A DNA stretch of 64,000 bases from contig QJPP01000275.1 in NCBI GenBank assembly GCA_003996215.1, positions 186,001 through 250,000 on the forward strand. The letters are read 5' to 3'. Each line of letters starts with the position of its first letter. Positions within the stretch are counted from its first letter, which is position 1. This document shows, one piece after another, positions 46,976 to 59,350 of the stretch. The position numbers and the translations under genes were made by a program. The DNA comes from Jaltomata sinuosa (lineage: Eukaryota; Streptophyta; Magnoliopsida; Solanales; Solanaceae). A model generated the notes under the pieces. The model was not told where the DNA came from and ran no database searches. It saw nothing but the letters and a program-made list of their open reading frames with translations.

Positions 46976-47784
46976 ACTTGCATTAATTTTATTCTGTCGA
47001 TAGTTCCATGAGTGAACCGAGTTGTATTCTTAAATTGTGATTATTGCATATAGTCTTTGAGAGGTCGGGTGATTATATTTAATTGTGAGGTTGGTCTTAG
47101 TGTAGGCCGGGATTGCATGTTGAACACATAGGGGGTGTCTTAGGGATCATTGGTGGGTCTGGGTTATGTGAAAAGGATTTATGTATATAGTCACTGGTAT
47201 TGTCAGTGGTGGTTAATTGATTAAGTGTGGTTGATAGGTTAAGGAAGAGACTTGTAGTCTAGTTATATTGTTGACTTGTATTACATGTTTACTTCACTTT
47301 ACTCAGCTTCGGTTTACAGTTCATATCTTGTTTATTGGAGCTGGCCGATGATCCTACCAGTACACGGTGGTTGTGTATTGATTCTGCACTTGCTTTTATT
47401 TTTGTGAGTATAGGAAATCTTCCGGCAGCTGACACACGACCTCACTTGTAGTCCCAGTGATTTCAGATTTCAAGGGTAAGCTACTTCGGTCGAGCTACCT
47501 TGTCTTCTTTATTTAGTTTACCCCATTTGTTTCGGGCTTAATCTCTTGTTTATTTGGGGCTGTATCCCCATTCTAGACGATTGGTAGAATGTTTTGGTAT
47601 GGTGACTTTCAGGTTCTAGGGAGGTTTTCCATTGATTCTTATTATGTTAGTGTTTTGAGATTGTGAATGATAGTTTATTTTATTGCAAACTGGTTTTGAG
47701 CTATTAAAATGGTTAAGTGTTGGGTTCGCTCATCCGAGGTTTATAGGTGGGTGCCACTTATGGTGAGTTAGGTCATGACAAAGA

Positions 47785-47800
47785 TGGTATCAGAGCCCTA
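47785..47800 (+). other. Primer-binding site of C
   Basis: TGGTATCAGAGCCCTA four bases after the LTR, complementary to initiator Met-tRNA. Confidence 0.88.
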
Positions 47801-47998
47801 TGTTCGTTGATCTCATCGTACAAAAATGTGTCTAGTAGAGTCCTGCGAAATGGTACGGAGACGTCTATACTTTTCTTTGAGAGGCTATGGGACTTTAGGA
47901 AAACTATCTCTTCTTTCTTCCTTCGTGCTATAACTTGATTCTAATTGGTATCTAGTGATACAAATTAGTATCTAATTCCTTTCACTCTTTATCCGCAG

Positions 47999-49430
47999 AT
48001 GGTTAATATGAGAAATCACGAAGCGAGAACAGCAGTCCCAGTGGCATGCCCAACTATTAGAGGTAGAGGAAGGGGCAGGGGCCGAGGTAGAGCAACACCC
48101 GCCAGGGGTGGAGCTCAAGAAGCTGCAAGTGCACGAGAGGCGACCCTTCCCCCACCCCAGGATCCGGCTAAGTAGGATGTTAAGGTTGTTTTTGAGGAGG
48201 GAACATATCAAGTGGAGGCAACAACAATTAGAGGTGCAGGCCTTCCCCCTATGACGCCCAAATCATTTCAGCAAGTATGGAGTTTTCTGAGTGGGCTGGT
48301 GGGTGCTAGAGCCACCCTCACGGGTATTGCAGATCAGGCTCTGGGCACCCAACCAGTGGTTTCAAAGGCTCCTAGGATGGATGTGGCGTTGGGGCACTGA
48401 TGACTTTTTTTATCTCATGCTAAGGTCGGTTATGATTGAAAATGAGCATGAGATGCTGACTAAGTTTCTGAAACTAAAACTTCCTATGTTTCAAGGTACT
48501 GAGGAGGAACATGCTTATGAATTTATCTTGGACTTTTATGAGAGGCTTCACAATATGGGTATTGTGCAACAACATGGGGTAGAGTTTATCACTTTTTTGC
48601 TGCAGGATGATGCTAAGCAATAGTGGAGGTCTCATGTGGAATGTCGGTCATCTGTTTTGCCTCCACTGACTTGGATGGAGTTTCATGCTCTCTTCTTAGA
48701 GAAGTATGTGCCCCAAACCTTGAGGGATCGCAAAAAGGATGAGTTCCTGGCTGTAGAATAAGGTAGCATATCGGTCTCAGCTTATGAGGCCAAGTTTCAT
48801 GCCTTGTACCATTTTGCTATTCAGTTGTTGAGCACCAAGGAGGAGAGGATTCATTTGTTCGTGAAAGGATTGAATAATAAATTACAAGTGTAGTCCGTGC
48901 ATATAACTTCAGCAGGGAAGATCTTCAATGAGGTGACAGACTATGTAAAGAAATTAGAAAGGGTCAGGTAGGTTGGGCAGGCTATGGTGTTAGCCAAGAA
49001 GTCCCAGAATGATGGAAATTTCAATGGTTGCCACAATCAGAAGGTGTATTCTGCCCGTACGCTTCAGTCAGCCCTTCCAGCATTTACAAGTGGTCGCCCG
49101 AGAGCAAGTCAGCAGTTTTCAGCTGCTAGACGCCAGGAAGCTTCTTATACTTCTACTAGCAGGCCTACTCTTGACCGTAGGTGTTTCTATTATAGTGATA
49201 TGGGTTACTTCAAGAGGAAGTGCCCTTATAGACAGACGGGTAATCAGACCCAGCAACAGTCTAACTGTGGTTTCAACAGGTAGAAGTGGCTATGCTAGAG
49301 GTCGTCTACAGGGTGGGAGGGGTAACTTTTAAGGAGGTCGGGGAGACAGAGGTAATGGTGGCATGGGCAGCGGAGTGGCACAACTAGCCAGGGAGGTTGC
49401 TTGGATTGATTAATGGGCTCACTATTATGC
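47999..49430 (+). pseudogene. Element C gag
   Basis: Starts MVNMRNHEARTAV, followed by a Gly/Arg-rich RGRGRGRGRATPARG segment. The central gag reads PMFQGTEEEHAYEFIL and EKYVPQTLRDRKKDEF. The knuckle RCFYYSDMGYFKRKC has lost its second Cys and its His (both Tyr). Several stops and frame changes are present. Confidence 0.8.
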
Positions 49431-49446
49431 TTTTCAAGGGAAGTCT

Positions 49447-52400
49447 GTGGCTGAGGCATTAGACGCGGTGATCACAAGTACAATTCTAATCTGTGATAGG
49501 ATGACTTCTGTACTTTTTCACCCAGGTTCTACGTACTGTTATGTTTCTGTGGAATTTGCTTTGGGTCTGAATTTAAATTGTGATGTCCTTGATTCCCCTA
49601 TATATGTTTCTACCCCGGTTGGAGAGTCTGTGATAGTGACTCATGTTTATCAAACTTATCCTGTGGTTTTTGTGGGGTTGCAGACTTGGGTAGATTTGGT
49701 TATTCTGGATATGGTAGACTGTGATGTTATTTTGGGGATGACCTAGTTGTCTCCATATCATGCAGTATTGAATTGTAATGCTAAGACTGTGGCTCTAAAA
49801 ATTTTGGGTAAGGATAGGCTAGAGTGGGAAGGTGTGTACAGGCCTAAGCCGGCTAGAATCATATAATTTGTTCGGGCTAGGAAGATAGTAGGGAGAGGGT
49901 GTTTGGCCTTCTGGGATCATCTACGGGATGATAGTGTGGAGTCTCCATTGATTGAGTCAATTCTATTTGTTTTGGAGTTTCAGGAGGTGTTTCCGATGGA
50001 TTTTCCTGGTATGCCTCCGGATAAAGACATTGATTTTTGTATAGACTTGGAGCTGGACACTCGCCCAATTTCCATTCCTCCTTATTGTATGACTCCGACA
50101 GAGTTGAGTGAACTTAAGAATCAACTTTAGGAACTCTTAGATAAAGGCTTTATTCATCCCAGTGCTTCACCTTGGGGTGCTCCGTTATTGTTTGTGAAAA
50201 AGAAAGATAGTAGTACGCGGATGATCATAGACTACATGCAATTGAACAAGGTTACCATCGGGAATAAGTACCCTTTACCCCGTATAGATGATCTTTTTGA
50301 CCAATTACAAGTGCGTCTGTGTTTTCAAAAATTAACTTAAGGTCAAGGTACCATCAGTTAAAGATTAGGCCTGAGGACATCCCATAGGACTGCTTTTTGG
50401 ACATGGTATGGGCATTATTAGTTCCTAGTGTTGTCGTTTGGGTTGACCAATGCGCCAACAACATTAATGAGTTTGATGAATGGGGTATTTAAGTCTTATC
50501 TAGATTCTTTCATCATTGTGTTTATAGATGACATTTTGATCTACACCAAGAGTAGGGGGGGAGCATGCTGAGCATCTCCGTATTGTGTTGAATATCTTGA
50601 GGCACCAGAAACTATATGCAAAGTTATCCAAATGTGAATTTTGGTTGACTTCAGTCACCTTCCTAGGGCATGTGGTGTCAGAAAAGAGGGTGATGGTGGA
50701 TCCCCAGAAGATTTAGGCAGTTAAGAGTTGGGTCCGGCCTAGCTCTGTGACTGAGGTAAGGAGGTTTGTGGGGCTTGCAGGATACTACCGTAGATTTGTC
50801 AAAGATTTTGTGTCCATCGCTACTCATTTGAGAAGGTTGACTCAGAAAGAGGTACCGTTCGTGTAGTCCAACAAGTGTGAGGAGATCTTCCAAAAGCTTA
50901 AGACACTTCTTAATATAGCTCCCATTCTATTATTGCCAGTTAAAGGTAAGGATTTCATTGTATATTAATTATTATGATGCTTCACATTCGAGTTTGGGTG
51001 CAGTGTTAATGCAGGACAGGAATGTTATAGCATATGCCTCTAGGCAGTAGAAGGCTCATGAGAGAAATTATACAACCCATGAGTTGGAGTTGGTAGTGGT
51101 GGTTTTTGCACTCAAAATTTGGAGACACTATCTATATGGTGTCAAGTGTGAAGTGTTCACCGATCATCACAGTCTTCAGCATGTATTCACTCAGAAGGAC
51201 TTGAATCTAAGGCAAAGAAGGTAGATGGAGTTGTTGAAAGATTATGATATGACCATCCAGTATTATCCGGGCAAGGCTAATGTGGTGGCAGACATATTGA
51301 GCTGGAAGACCATCAACATGGGCAGTTTGGCTTGTTTGGGGGTGTCCAAATGACCATTAGCAAGGGATATTTAGGCTCTAGAATCTAAGTTCATGCAGTT
51401 GGGAATCTCAAAGCAGGGTGGAGTATTGACCAGTATTGAGATCAAATCCATATTTATAGAAGAGGTAAAGGCCAAGCAATTTTAGGATGCACAATTGAGC
51501 AAGCTTCAGAGCAAGGTAGTGTACGAAGAGTCTGAGGAGGACACATTGGGCGTTGATAGGGTGATGAGCTTCAGGAAGAGGATTTGTGTTCCTCGGGTTG
51601 ATGACATAATTTAGAAGGTGTTGGCAGAGGCTCGTGGTTTACGGTATTTGATTCATCCAGTCGTAACCAAGATGTATATGGATTTGATGCAACTTTACTA
51701 TTGGCCTGGGATAAAAAGAGACATAGCTGAATTCGTGTCCAAGTGTCACAATTGAATAGGTCAAGTATGAGCACCAAAGGCCTGCAGGACTACTTCAGAG
51801 AATGCCCATTCCCAAGTGGAAGTGGGAAAGGATAGCCATGAATTTTATGGTGGGTCTTCCCAAGACTTTGGGAAAGTATGACTCTCTTCGGGTCATTATG
51901 GAAAGGCTGATCAAGTCAGCTCATTTCATTCCAGTCAGGGTGGACTATAATTCGCAGCAGTTGGCTAAGATCTATGTTAAGGAGATTTTGATAATGCATG
52001 GGGTACCACTGTCCATCATTTCAGACAAGGGTACACAGTTTATCTCTAAGTTCTGGGGTAAGTTACATGAAAAGTTGGGCACTCAACTCACTTTTAGCAC
52101 AATATTCCATGCTCAGATAGACGGTCAGTCGGAGAGAACAATCTAGGTATTAGAAGACATGCTAAGAGCATGTTCAATAGACTTCGGGGGTCATTGGGAC
52201 CGGTTTCTACCATTGTGTGAGTTCTCATACAATAATAGCTACCATTCCAGTATTGTCATGGCACTATTTGAGGTGCTGTATGGAGGGTATATAGATCACC
52301 AATAGGGTAGTTTGAGGCAGGCAATGTGAAGCCTTTGGGCGTAGACTTGGTGAGGGAAGCACATGAAAAAGTAAGGGGCATTCAGACCAAGTTGCTAGCA

Positions 52401-52890
52401 GCCCAGAGCAGGCAAAAGGAGTACGCAGATTGCAAAGTGAGGGAGATGGATTTTTAGGTTGGTGAGCAGGTGTTATTGAAGGTGTCACCAATGAAAGCGA
52501 TTCAGCAAGAGGGGCAAGCTCAGCCCTCAGTATATCGGCCCATTCGAGGTTCTCGAGATTGTAGGGCCAGTGGCTTACAGGATAGCACTACCTCCTAGTT
52601 TATCTGGAGTCCATCCAGTCTTCCATGTATCCATGTTGAAGCGATACCATGGGAATGGGGAATACATTATTAAATGGGATGCGATTTTACTAGACCAGGA
52701 TCTTCAATATGAAGAGGAACCAGTTGCAATTCTTGATCAGGATGTCTGAAAGTTGAGGACCAAAGAGATCAAATTGGTAAAAGTTCAATGGACGCATCGT
52801 CCAGTTGAAGAAGCCACTTGGGAAACCGAGAAAGACATGCATGACAAGTACCCTCAGTTGTTTGAGGACTCAGGTACTATACTTTCCCTT
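49447..52890 (+). pseudogene. Element C pol with chromodomain
   Basis: Protease: LFHPGSTYCYVSVEFA, where the catalytic Asp of DPGST is His. RT: KDIDFCIDLELDTRPISIPPY, PRIDDLFDQLQ (then a frameshift), SFGLTNAPTTLM, VFIDDILIYTKS with FIDD intact. RNase H: YYPGKANVVADILS with several stops before it. Integrase: PKWKWERIAMNFMVGLP, SAHFIPVRVDYNS, PLSIISDKGTQF, DGQSERTI; the first acidic residue of the core is Glu (VIMERL). Chromodomain: RTKEIKLVKVQW ... EEATWETEKDMHDKYPQLFE at 52719-52880. Confidence 0.88.
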
Positions 52891-52952
52891 TTTTATTTCG
52901 TCTTTTCGGGTTTGATCATTCAAAGATGAATGATGGGTAAATTGGTATATGT

Positions 52953-55172
52953 TGTAATGATCGGGTTTATCATTACGGGTAATCTTTTCATGCCAAGTTT
53001 CGAGTTAGAAAACTTCCGGGGTTAGGAGTTTGAAATTCTGGACTAGGCTAGTCTCGGACAATTTCTTAGTGAAGTATGGTCTAAAGCAATCCGAGTTAGG
53101 ATTCGATAACATGTCTTTTATGGAGCTAGTTTTTTTGTTAGCTAAGACATAGAAGAGTACAGAGACTTTTCAGAAATGAATTCGGGTAAGTAGAACTCTC
53201 GATATGAAGGTTGACGTGAAGGGGTTATTTTGAAATTTTGGGAATTAAGGTGTGCTATAAAATGGACCCTTTTAGGGGAAATTCTGAGTTTCTGTCCCAT
53301 GTCAAGCGCTGTCACTGCGCCATAGGGGTGGCCGCTATAGCAGAAAATATTTGCTATAGCATAAGTCAACTTTGATCAGCACCGCCATAACGGTCAATTC
53401 CGCTATGGCGGTGCTGCTATAGCGGTGCTGCTATAGCGGTGTATGGACCGTTATTGTGAACCGAGTCGAGTTTTAATGCAGAAACTTCCCAAAAATGTTT
53501 AGTTTTTCCTCAAGAACATTTTGGAGAAGAGCAAGGGCAATTTTAGCAAACTTTACTCTATTTTCACCATTTTTTATCCCAAAGGTAAAGATTTTACTCC
53601 CCTAACTTAATACTATATATCTTACGTAGTAAAGTTGCTAGTTTGGTCTTGGGGGGAAGGTTTCGGTTGACCTAGGAATGATAGAATCTAGGGAAGAAGG
53701 GGATTCTAGGGCGTAAAATTTCTTGGGTCTTGAATATTATTATTGGGTTATGATCAATCAAGCATAATTCTCTAAATGTATCCGTAAACATGATATACTG
53801 AGGTGAATTAATGGTGGAAAGCCTGGGAATGGGTGGAATGATCATAGTTTGGCCTGGGGATTGGAATTTTGTATAATCCGGTTAACTATTAGGCCATGTG
53901 GACAGACTTTAGTATCTTATAATCATTTTTGGACCAAGAAAAAGCAAAGGCTTCAAAAAATGGGAAAGCTCCGATTTAGTAGAGCTTTTGAGTAATTCGA
54001 GGTAGGTGATGGTTATTATTTTCCTAATATGCAATATGTGTTTATGTATTATCTCTTATTATTGTGTGAGTTTGCATGCTTAGGAAAGGGATTATGAATG
54101 TCTAATCGCCTGGTTACCAGTCTTGTGAAATGAACTTAGTTGTTGCCTATTGGTATTCAAGTGTGCTTTTGTTCATTGTTTGTTGATTGTTCAATTTTGT
54201 ATGACATTAGGTTGGCTCGGGTACCATGCCTAGTACATTATACATATTGGTTGGCTCGGGTACCACGCTTGGTATGGGATACTTATTGATTGGATCGGAT
54301 ACCGTGCCTGGTACATGTTTGATAATGGTTGGCTCGGGTACCATGCCTAGTATGGGTTTGATTGTCTTGCATTGATTGTATTCGATCGACGGCTCCATGA
54401 GTGGACTGAGTTATATACTTTAATTATGATTACTGCATTTAGTCTATGAGAGGCCGGGTGATTATATTTAATTGTGAGGTTGGTCTTAGTATAGGTCAGG
54501 GTTGCATATTGAACACATAGGGGGTGTCTTAGGGATTCTTGGTGGGTTCGGGTTATGAGAAACGGATTTATGCTTATTGTCGCTGGTATTGTCAGTGGTG
54601 GTTAATTGGTTAAGTGTGGTTGATAGGTTAAGGAAGAGACTTGTAGTCTAGTTATATTGTTGACTTGTATTACATGTTTACTTCACTTTACTCAGCTTTG
54701 GTTTACTGTTCATATCTTGTTTATTGGATCTAGCCGATGATCCTACCAGTACACGGTGGTCGTGTACTGATTCTTCACTTGCTTTTTTCTGTTTATGAGT
54801 ATAGGCAATCTTCCGGAGGCTGACATGCGACCTCACTTGTATTCCCAGCGATTTCAAATTTCAAGGGTGAGCTGTTTCGATCGAGCTACCTTGTCTTCTT
54901 TATTTTGTTGTAGCCTATTTGTTTTGGGATTAAACTCTTTTTTATTTAGGGTTACATTCCTGTTATAGACAGTTGGTAGAATGTTTTGGTACGGTGACTT
55001 TCAGGTTCTAGGGATGTTTTCCACAGATTCTTATTATGTTAGTGTTTTGAGATTGTGAATGATAGTTTATTTTACCGTAAACTGGTTTTGAGTTGTTAGA
55101 ATGGTTAAGTGTTGGGTTCGCTCATCTGGGGTTTTCAGGTGGGTGTCACTCATGGCGAGTTGGGTCGTGACA
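52953..55172 (+). repeat. Element C 3' LTR
   Basis: 2,220 bp, TGTAATGATCGGGTTT to GGGTCGTGACA. It has the word array at 53290-53470 and the GGTACC units at 54210-54360. The flank after it is GGATC. Confidence 0.9.
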
Positions 55173-55589
55173 GGATCTGGGAGCTTTTAGTTTAAAATTA
55201 TCTCTCTTTTTGTGTTTTCAAGCCAGTTGGGCTTGGAAGGTTGAATTTGTTCAACATTAAGAGAAGACGGCCTCAGATAGAAATTTTGTCAACACTGTTA
55301 GCTTCAGAATGTCAAATTTGGGCTAGAGGGACCATTGGCTCGGGTCCTGAGGCTTTCGGACTCAATTTTGGCCTTAGGTTCCATTTTGGTTTTAATTGGC
55401 CTAAAGGTTGGTTTTGGGTGCGGGGCCCACTTTTTGTTAAATCGACCTTCATTTGGATTTTCATTGATTTTGTTGAGTCTAAAATGCCATTTCTAGTTGA
55501 ATAGCTCAGCTCGTTTATGTTTACGGGATCCCGGATGTGTTTTCGGAGGTCCATTCGATAGAAATCTCCTTAGTTGGATGTTGCTGTTG

Positions 55590-55765
55590 CTGGTTGCTAG
55601 TGTGGTGCTACAACGTGCTCTTGGGCCGCGCCTGCGCTTTTGCACCTTCATCTACGTACCGCGCCTGCATTGCCACCTACCTTGGTATGCCAGCGCCCCT
55701 ACGCTTGCCCGCCCATCTCGGCGCCAGCGCGTCTGCGCCCACATGGCTGCCCCTGCGCCAAGGCA
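55590..55765. repeat. TGCGCC word array in the E LTR
   Basis: GC-rich island with GGGCCGCGCCTGCGC, TACCGCGCCTGC, CTCGGCGCCAGCGCG, TCTGCGCCC and CCCTGCGCCAAGG words, ending just before the TATA box. Confidence 0.8.
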
Positions 55766-55789
55766 TTGACAGCATATATAGTTGGAAAT

Positions 55790-55822
55790 TTCTCTTCTTC
55801 TTCTTCTTCTTCTTCTTCTTTC
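55790..55822 (+). repeat. (CTT)n microsatellite
   Basis: About nine CTT/TTC units directly after the TATA box of the E LTR, in the expected transcribed leader. Confidence 0.9.
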
Positions 55823-57358
55823 ATTTTCCCTTCACCCAAAATCGTCCCTCCATTAAAATTAAACCTAAAACCTCCATTTTCACCCCTGATATTCCTAAAG
55901 CTTGGAGGCTTATATATTTTTGGTTCATGATCGTTTGTTGGATTTTAATCCGGTAAGTTCCTTATTTAATTCTGGTTTTCCTTCTTGCTTCTCCCTCTTT
56001 AATTTGTTTGATTTTTGGGATGTTTTGAGCCCTTGTGGTGGTGTATTTCTGATCAAATTTGGAGCATATTCTCTTGGCAATTCTGGGGTTATCGTGGTAT
56101 TTTCCATTTCTATCTTTGGGTTGCGGGGCCCACGGGCCCACTTGTGACCTGAATTTTGACTCAGTTATACATTGAGCATTATAGGTATCGTTGGCTTCAT
56201 CTTGATGAGTAGTATCTTATTTTGATAGTTTGTTCGCGATTCAGAGCTTCTCGTAGCAGTTTTAGCTTGGATGACACTGGTTCAATAGCTAGTCATCAGA
56301 CGATAAGTAGGTTATGGTCTTCCCTACCTTAGACTTTGCGTATATAGGCTATAACTATATTAATTAGCATCCTTGGGTTGGGTATTCTAGGTTGTTACCC
56401 CAAACCTTGTCCGTCTCTTTTGTCTGTATTATTTCTTACGTTGATTGTAGTATTCAATCTAATTCTCTAATATTACCCTGGTGGCCTCGTGTGGCCTTTC
56501 TATATGTCTTTGGACCATAGATGGTGGAATATTTGGGAATTTCCACGAGTTTTGGACATCAAGTTGTGATTTTAGGTTGGATATCTATGTTGTAGAGCTA
56601 TTTTAGCCTGTGCAGGGCCGATAGGTTATTTGTGAGCCATTGGGCTATTGGTTGTTTGCGATCATATCATTAATGCAAAGGATTTTCTGCATTATTTTAC
56701 TACTACTTTAGCTGCGGGATTACGATCACCAGTTTTTGAAACTTTGCATGGCCTTAGGGCCCATTTTAAGTATATATGATTATAAAAGGGATTTGGAACT
56801 GATTTAATGGATCTTCTTAGAGTAAAAGGGATATTATGATGATTTTATCATTTATTTTCACACTAATACTAGACTCAGCTGAGCCATGGCAGTAGAATTT
56901 TTTTTACTATGAATTTAGACCCTAATACACTCCAGGCACCCTTTATTAGAGCTTTGAGATTACATTCACTGATTTAGACTCGGACGCCTATTGGAACTAT
57001 ATGTAGATTATATTACTGCTATTTTATCATAGTACTTGTTAGAGGCTTCAAATTAGTGGTGGATTAGTGGATTATATCTTGTTGGGGTTCTGGTTATACA
57101 AACTTTAATCATTGTTGGGTTAGCGAGTTCTATCTCATTGTGGAACTGATTAGTGAGCTTCCGGTTATGTGTGGTATAGCTTGTTCTATCCTAGGGTTGA
57201 CTTGTGAGCTTGCTTTCTTATTTTTCTTATCTTTAGAGTGGTGTTGTTAGCATGATTTCATAAATAGTATTGTTTCAAGCATGAGTATGTCTACTTGCCT
57301 TTTCTTCCTTTTCTCTTATTGAGGTTATCGGTATACCGCCCTTATTCTTAAATTCTCT

Positions 57359-57361
<3 letters not shown>

Positions 57362-57410
<49 letters not shown>
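57362..57410 (+). repeat. (TA)n microsatellite
   Basis: 49 bp of pure TA alternation. A second TA-rich stretch lies at 57463-57485. A minus-strand open frame over it (YIYIYIYI) is an artefact. Confidence 0.95.
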
Positions 57411-57415
<5 letters not shown>

Positions 57416-58131
57416 CTGAAAGGATCCCAGGTGCGTTTTCCTTTCCTTCACCGGTGTTCTGTGATATATATACATATATATATATCCAGTGTGGTTAGCT
57501 TAGTTTGGTTGTTTTATCCTTGTATTTTATCTGTGCTAAATTTCATGTACTATTCTCTGTTTGCTTTTGTAAATACCTTCTCTCATTCTGCTATTTACTG
57601 CTTTTATATCTTATATGCGCTCAGCCGGCTTATGATGCCTACTGGTACCCATTGCTTTGTAAGTGGTGCTCATACTATACCTCTGCATCTTTTTAGTGCT
57701 AATCCTAGTGTGAGCTTTCACTGTTGATCACGTGGATATTCGTGCAGCTTTTAGATATCCTAGACTAGGGTGAGCTCTTGGCAATCGGGGCTTGAACATA
57801 TCTCATCTTTTGGCACTGCTACTCTTTGTTTATTCGGAGAGAGTTGTATATACCAATTTGTTATCTCTAGTACTTTGTATTCTATTAGAGTCTCCTATAC
57901 TATCGATAATAGGTTGTGGGTTGGTTTATTTGGTTTTCGTATATATTTAGGTTATTTTCTTTCTCGGTGTTCTATTTTATCTACTTCTGCTTATTTCTGC
58001 TTATTGTTTGAGTTTTCTTAGGAAGTAAGCCATTACTAACCGTTCCGGGCTATGGGCATTGGTTCGCCTACTTGGGGGGGAGGAGGGGTTGTAGGTGCCA
58101 TCATAACTTGAGAAATTGGGTCATGATAGCT

Positions 58132-58145
58132 TGGTATCAAAGCCC
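58132..58145 (+). other. Primer-binding site of E
   Basis: TGGTATCAAAGCCC, one change from TGGTATCAGAGCCC, just after the LTR end. Confidence 0.75.
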
Positions 58146-58336
58146 TAGGTTCACCGTTGTCGTTGGTACAAGAGCAAGTGTCTAAGTAGAGTCTCTTGGA
58201 TCAGTACGATGACATCCGTATCCTATCTGTGTGAGGCTACAGGACATTATTAGTAAAAGTTCCCTATTCTTAGCTCCTTATCATGCGTTCCTGACTTTAT
58301 CAACTTCCAAACTTTATTTGTTCCATTCCTTGTGAG

Positions 58337-58889
58337 ATGCCCAGGACGAGTATGACAGCGGGTGATGATGAGGCTTATGCGCCTATTGCTTCACTGTTTC
58401 TGCCAGCGCCAAGATTTCAGAGTGAGAGCTTACCATATCAACTAGGGGGTTTGGGGCTAGCCCAGCCTCTGGTAAGATATATGGCTACCCCAGTTCTTCT
58501 GGATATCATGGGTAGGACTCCGAGTCTTACAGAGGGTGTATCAATACCCTAGGTAAGGGCAGTACCCAGTTCTTCGAAAGGTGCTACAGTTAGGTTTGAG
58601 GTTCCCATTCTCCAGTAGGGTTGTATGTCAGTTTTGGAGTTTTAGGCAAGGTTTGATGAGGTGGTTAGGCGCACTTCTAGGACTGTGCCTATAGAGTTTG
58701 AGAGAGTTAAGAGTTTTGTTGGAGGATTGATTTCACCGCTCTGATTAGCGATAGAGGACTTGGTGACAGTTGTGACTACCTTTCTTCAAGTGGTTGATCA
58801 TACTTGGGATATAGAAGGGTTATGTCATGTGGCTTATGGAGGTAGTTGTAAGAGGCATCGCTGTCAGGGCAGTTTCTGTGGTTCTCAGA
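58337..58889 (+). pseudogene. Element E gag, truncated
   Basis: Starts MPRTSMTAGDDEAYAPIAS. After two stops it continues with FEARF-like text, EFERVKSFVGGLISP and TTFLQVVDHTWDIEG, which has the order of gypsy gag (ARF, ER..F..GL, then V..A..IE). It is cut at 58890 by an A-like LTR. No pol of E remains. Confidence 0.7.
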
Positions 58890-59350
58890 TGTCACGCCCT
58901 GAGGCTACCCCTGGGTGTAACACGAGACTTGGGACCACAAGTGCCCCAAGCTAACCCTTGGTCATATTATAACTCAGGTATAACAGTAAGCATAACGGAA
59001 GCATAATATGAAATAGATAACTCAATCCATAAGATGAAATCAAAAGAACATGATTTGAAGAAGACCCGAATATCATCTATGTTTGAAAAGCCTCTTTACA
59101 TGACATAAGGAGTTGCTAGGACAAGACCCTAGCTAACTCAAACTATGAACGTAAGGAACTATCACAGACTAAGAACATAACTAGTCCTCGACCTAAGAGG
59201 ACTCACCAACAACTGACATAGAGTGGCCTGGAAGCTCTAGACATGGGTCTGAGAAGGGACACCTGAATCTGCATCATCAAAGGATGCAATGCAAGATATG
59301 CGTCAGTACTATGGAATGTACCGAATATGTGAGAGATGCATGATCATGAT
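58890..59350 (-). mobile_element. A-like LTR, truncated
   Basis: TGTCACGCCCTGAGGCTACC and the following 460 bp align with the A LTR start with moderate divergence. It breaks off near GATGCATGATCATGATCATT and joins G-type sequence. The other end of this insertion is missing. Confidence 0.75.

Larger units (their letters stand above)
45736..47780 (+). repeat. Element C 5' LTR, truncated at its start
   Basis: Begins at text equivalent to position 156 of the 3' LTR and ends GGTCATGACA. GCTATAGC words lie at 45961, 45981, 46044 and 46064. A later part has four spaced copies of GGTACCA.GCC.GGTA (46830-46970). Confidence 0.88.
45736..55172 (+). mobile_element. Element C: decayed Ty3/gypsy chromovirus
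   Basis: Plus-strand element with a truncated 5' LTR, Met-tRNA PBS, gag, protease, RT, RNase H, integrase, chromodomain and a full 3' LTR. LTR divergence and many stops and frameshifts show it is older than A, F and H. The family also includes B and the LTR at 63608. Confidence 0.9.
55173..58128 (+). mobile_element. Element E 5' LTR (start removed by C insertion or deletion)
   Basis: Related to the D LTR in its first 400 bp and ending ATTGGGTCATGATA before a PBS-like site. CpG-rich words occur at 55590-55765. TATATA at about 55774-55780 follows them, then a (CTT)n run at 55792-55820. The true LTR start lies in the sequence lost between G and C. Confidence 0.75.

Noticed and set aside
55497..55956. 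Three overlapping frames up to 139 codons
   Set aside because: Produced by the GC-rich TGCGCC array and (CTT)n run of the E LTR; composition is repeat-driven.
57275..57475. Minus-strand frame with a YIYIYI tract
   Set aside because: Translation of the (TA)n microsatellite.
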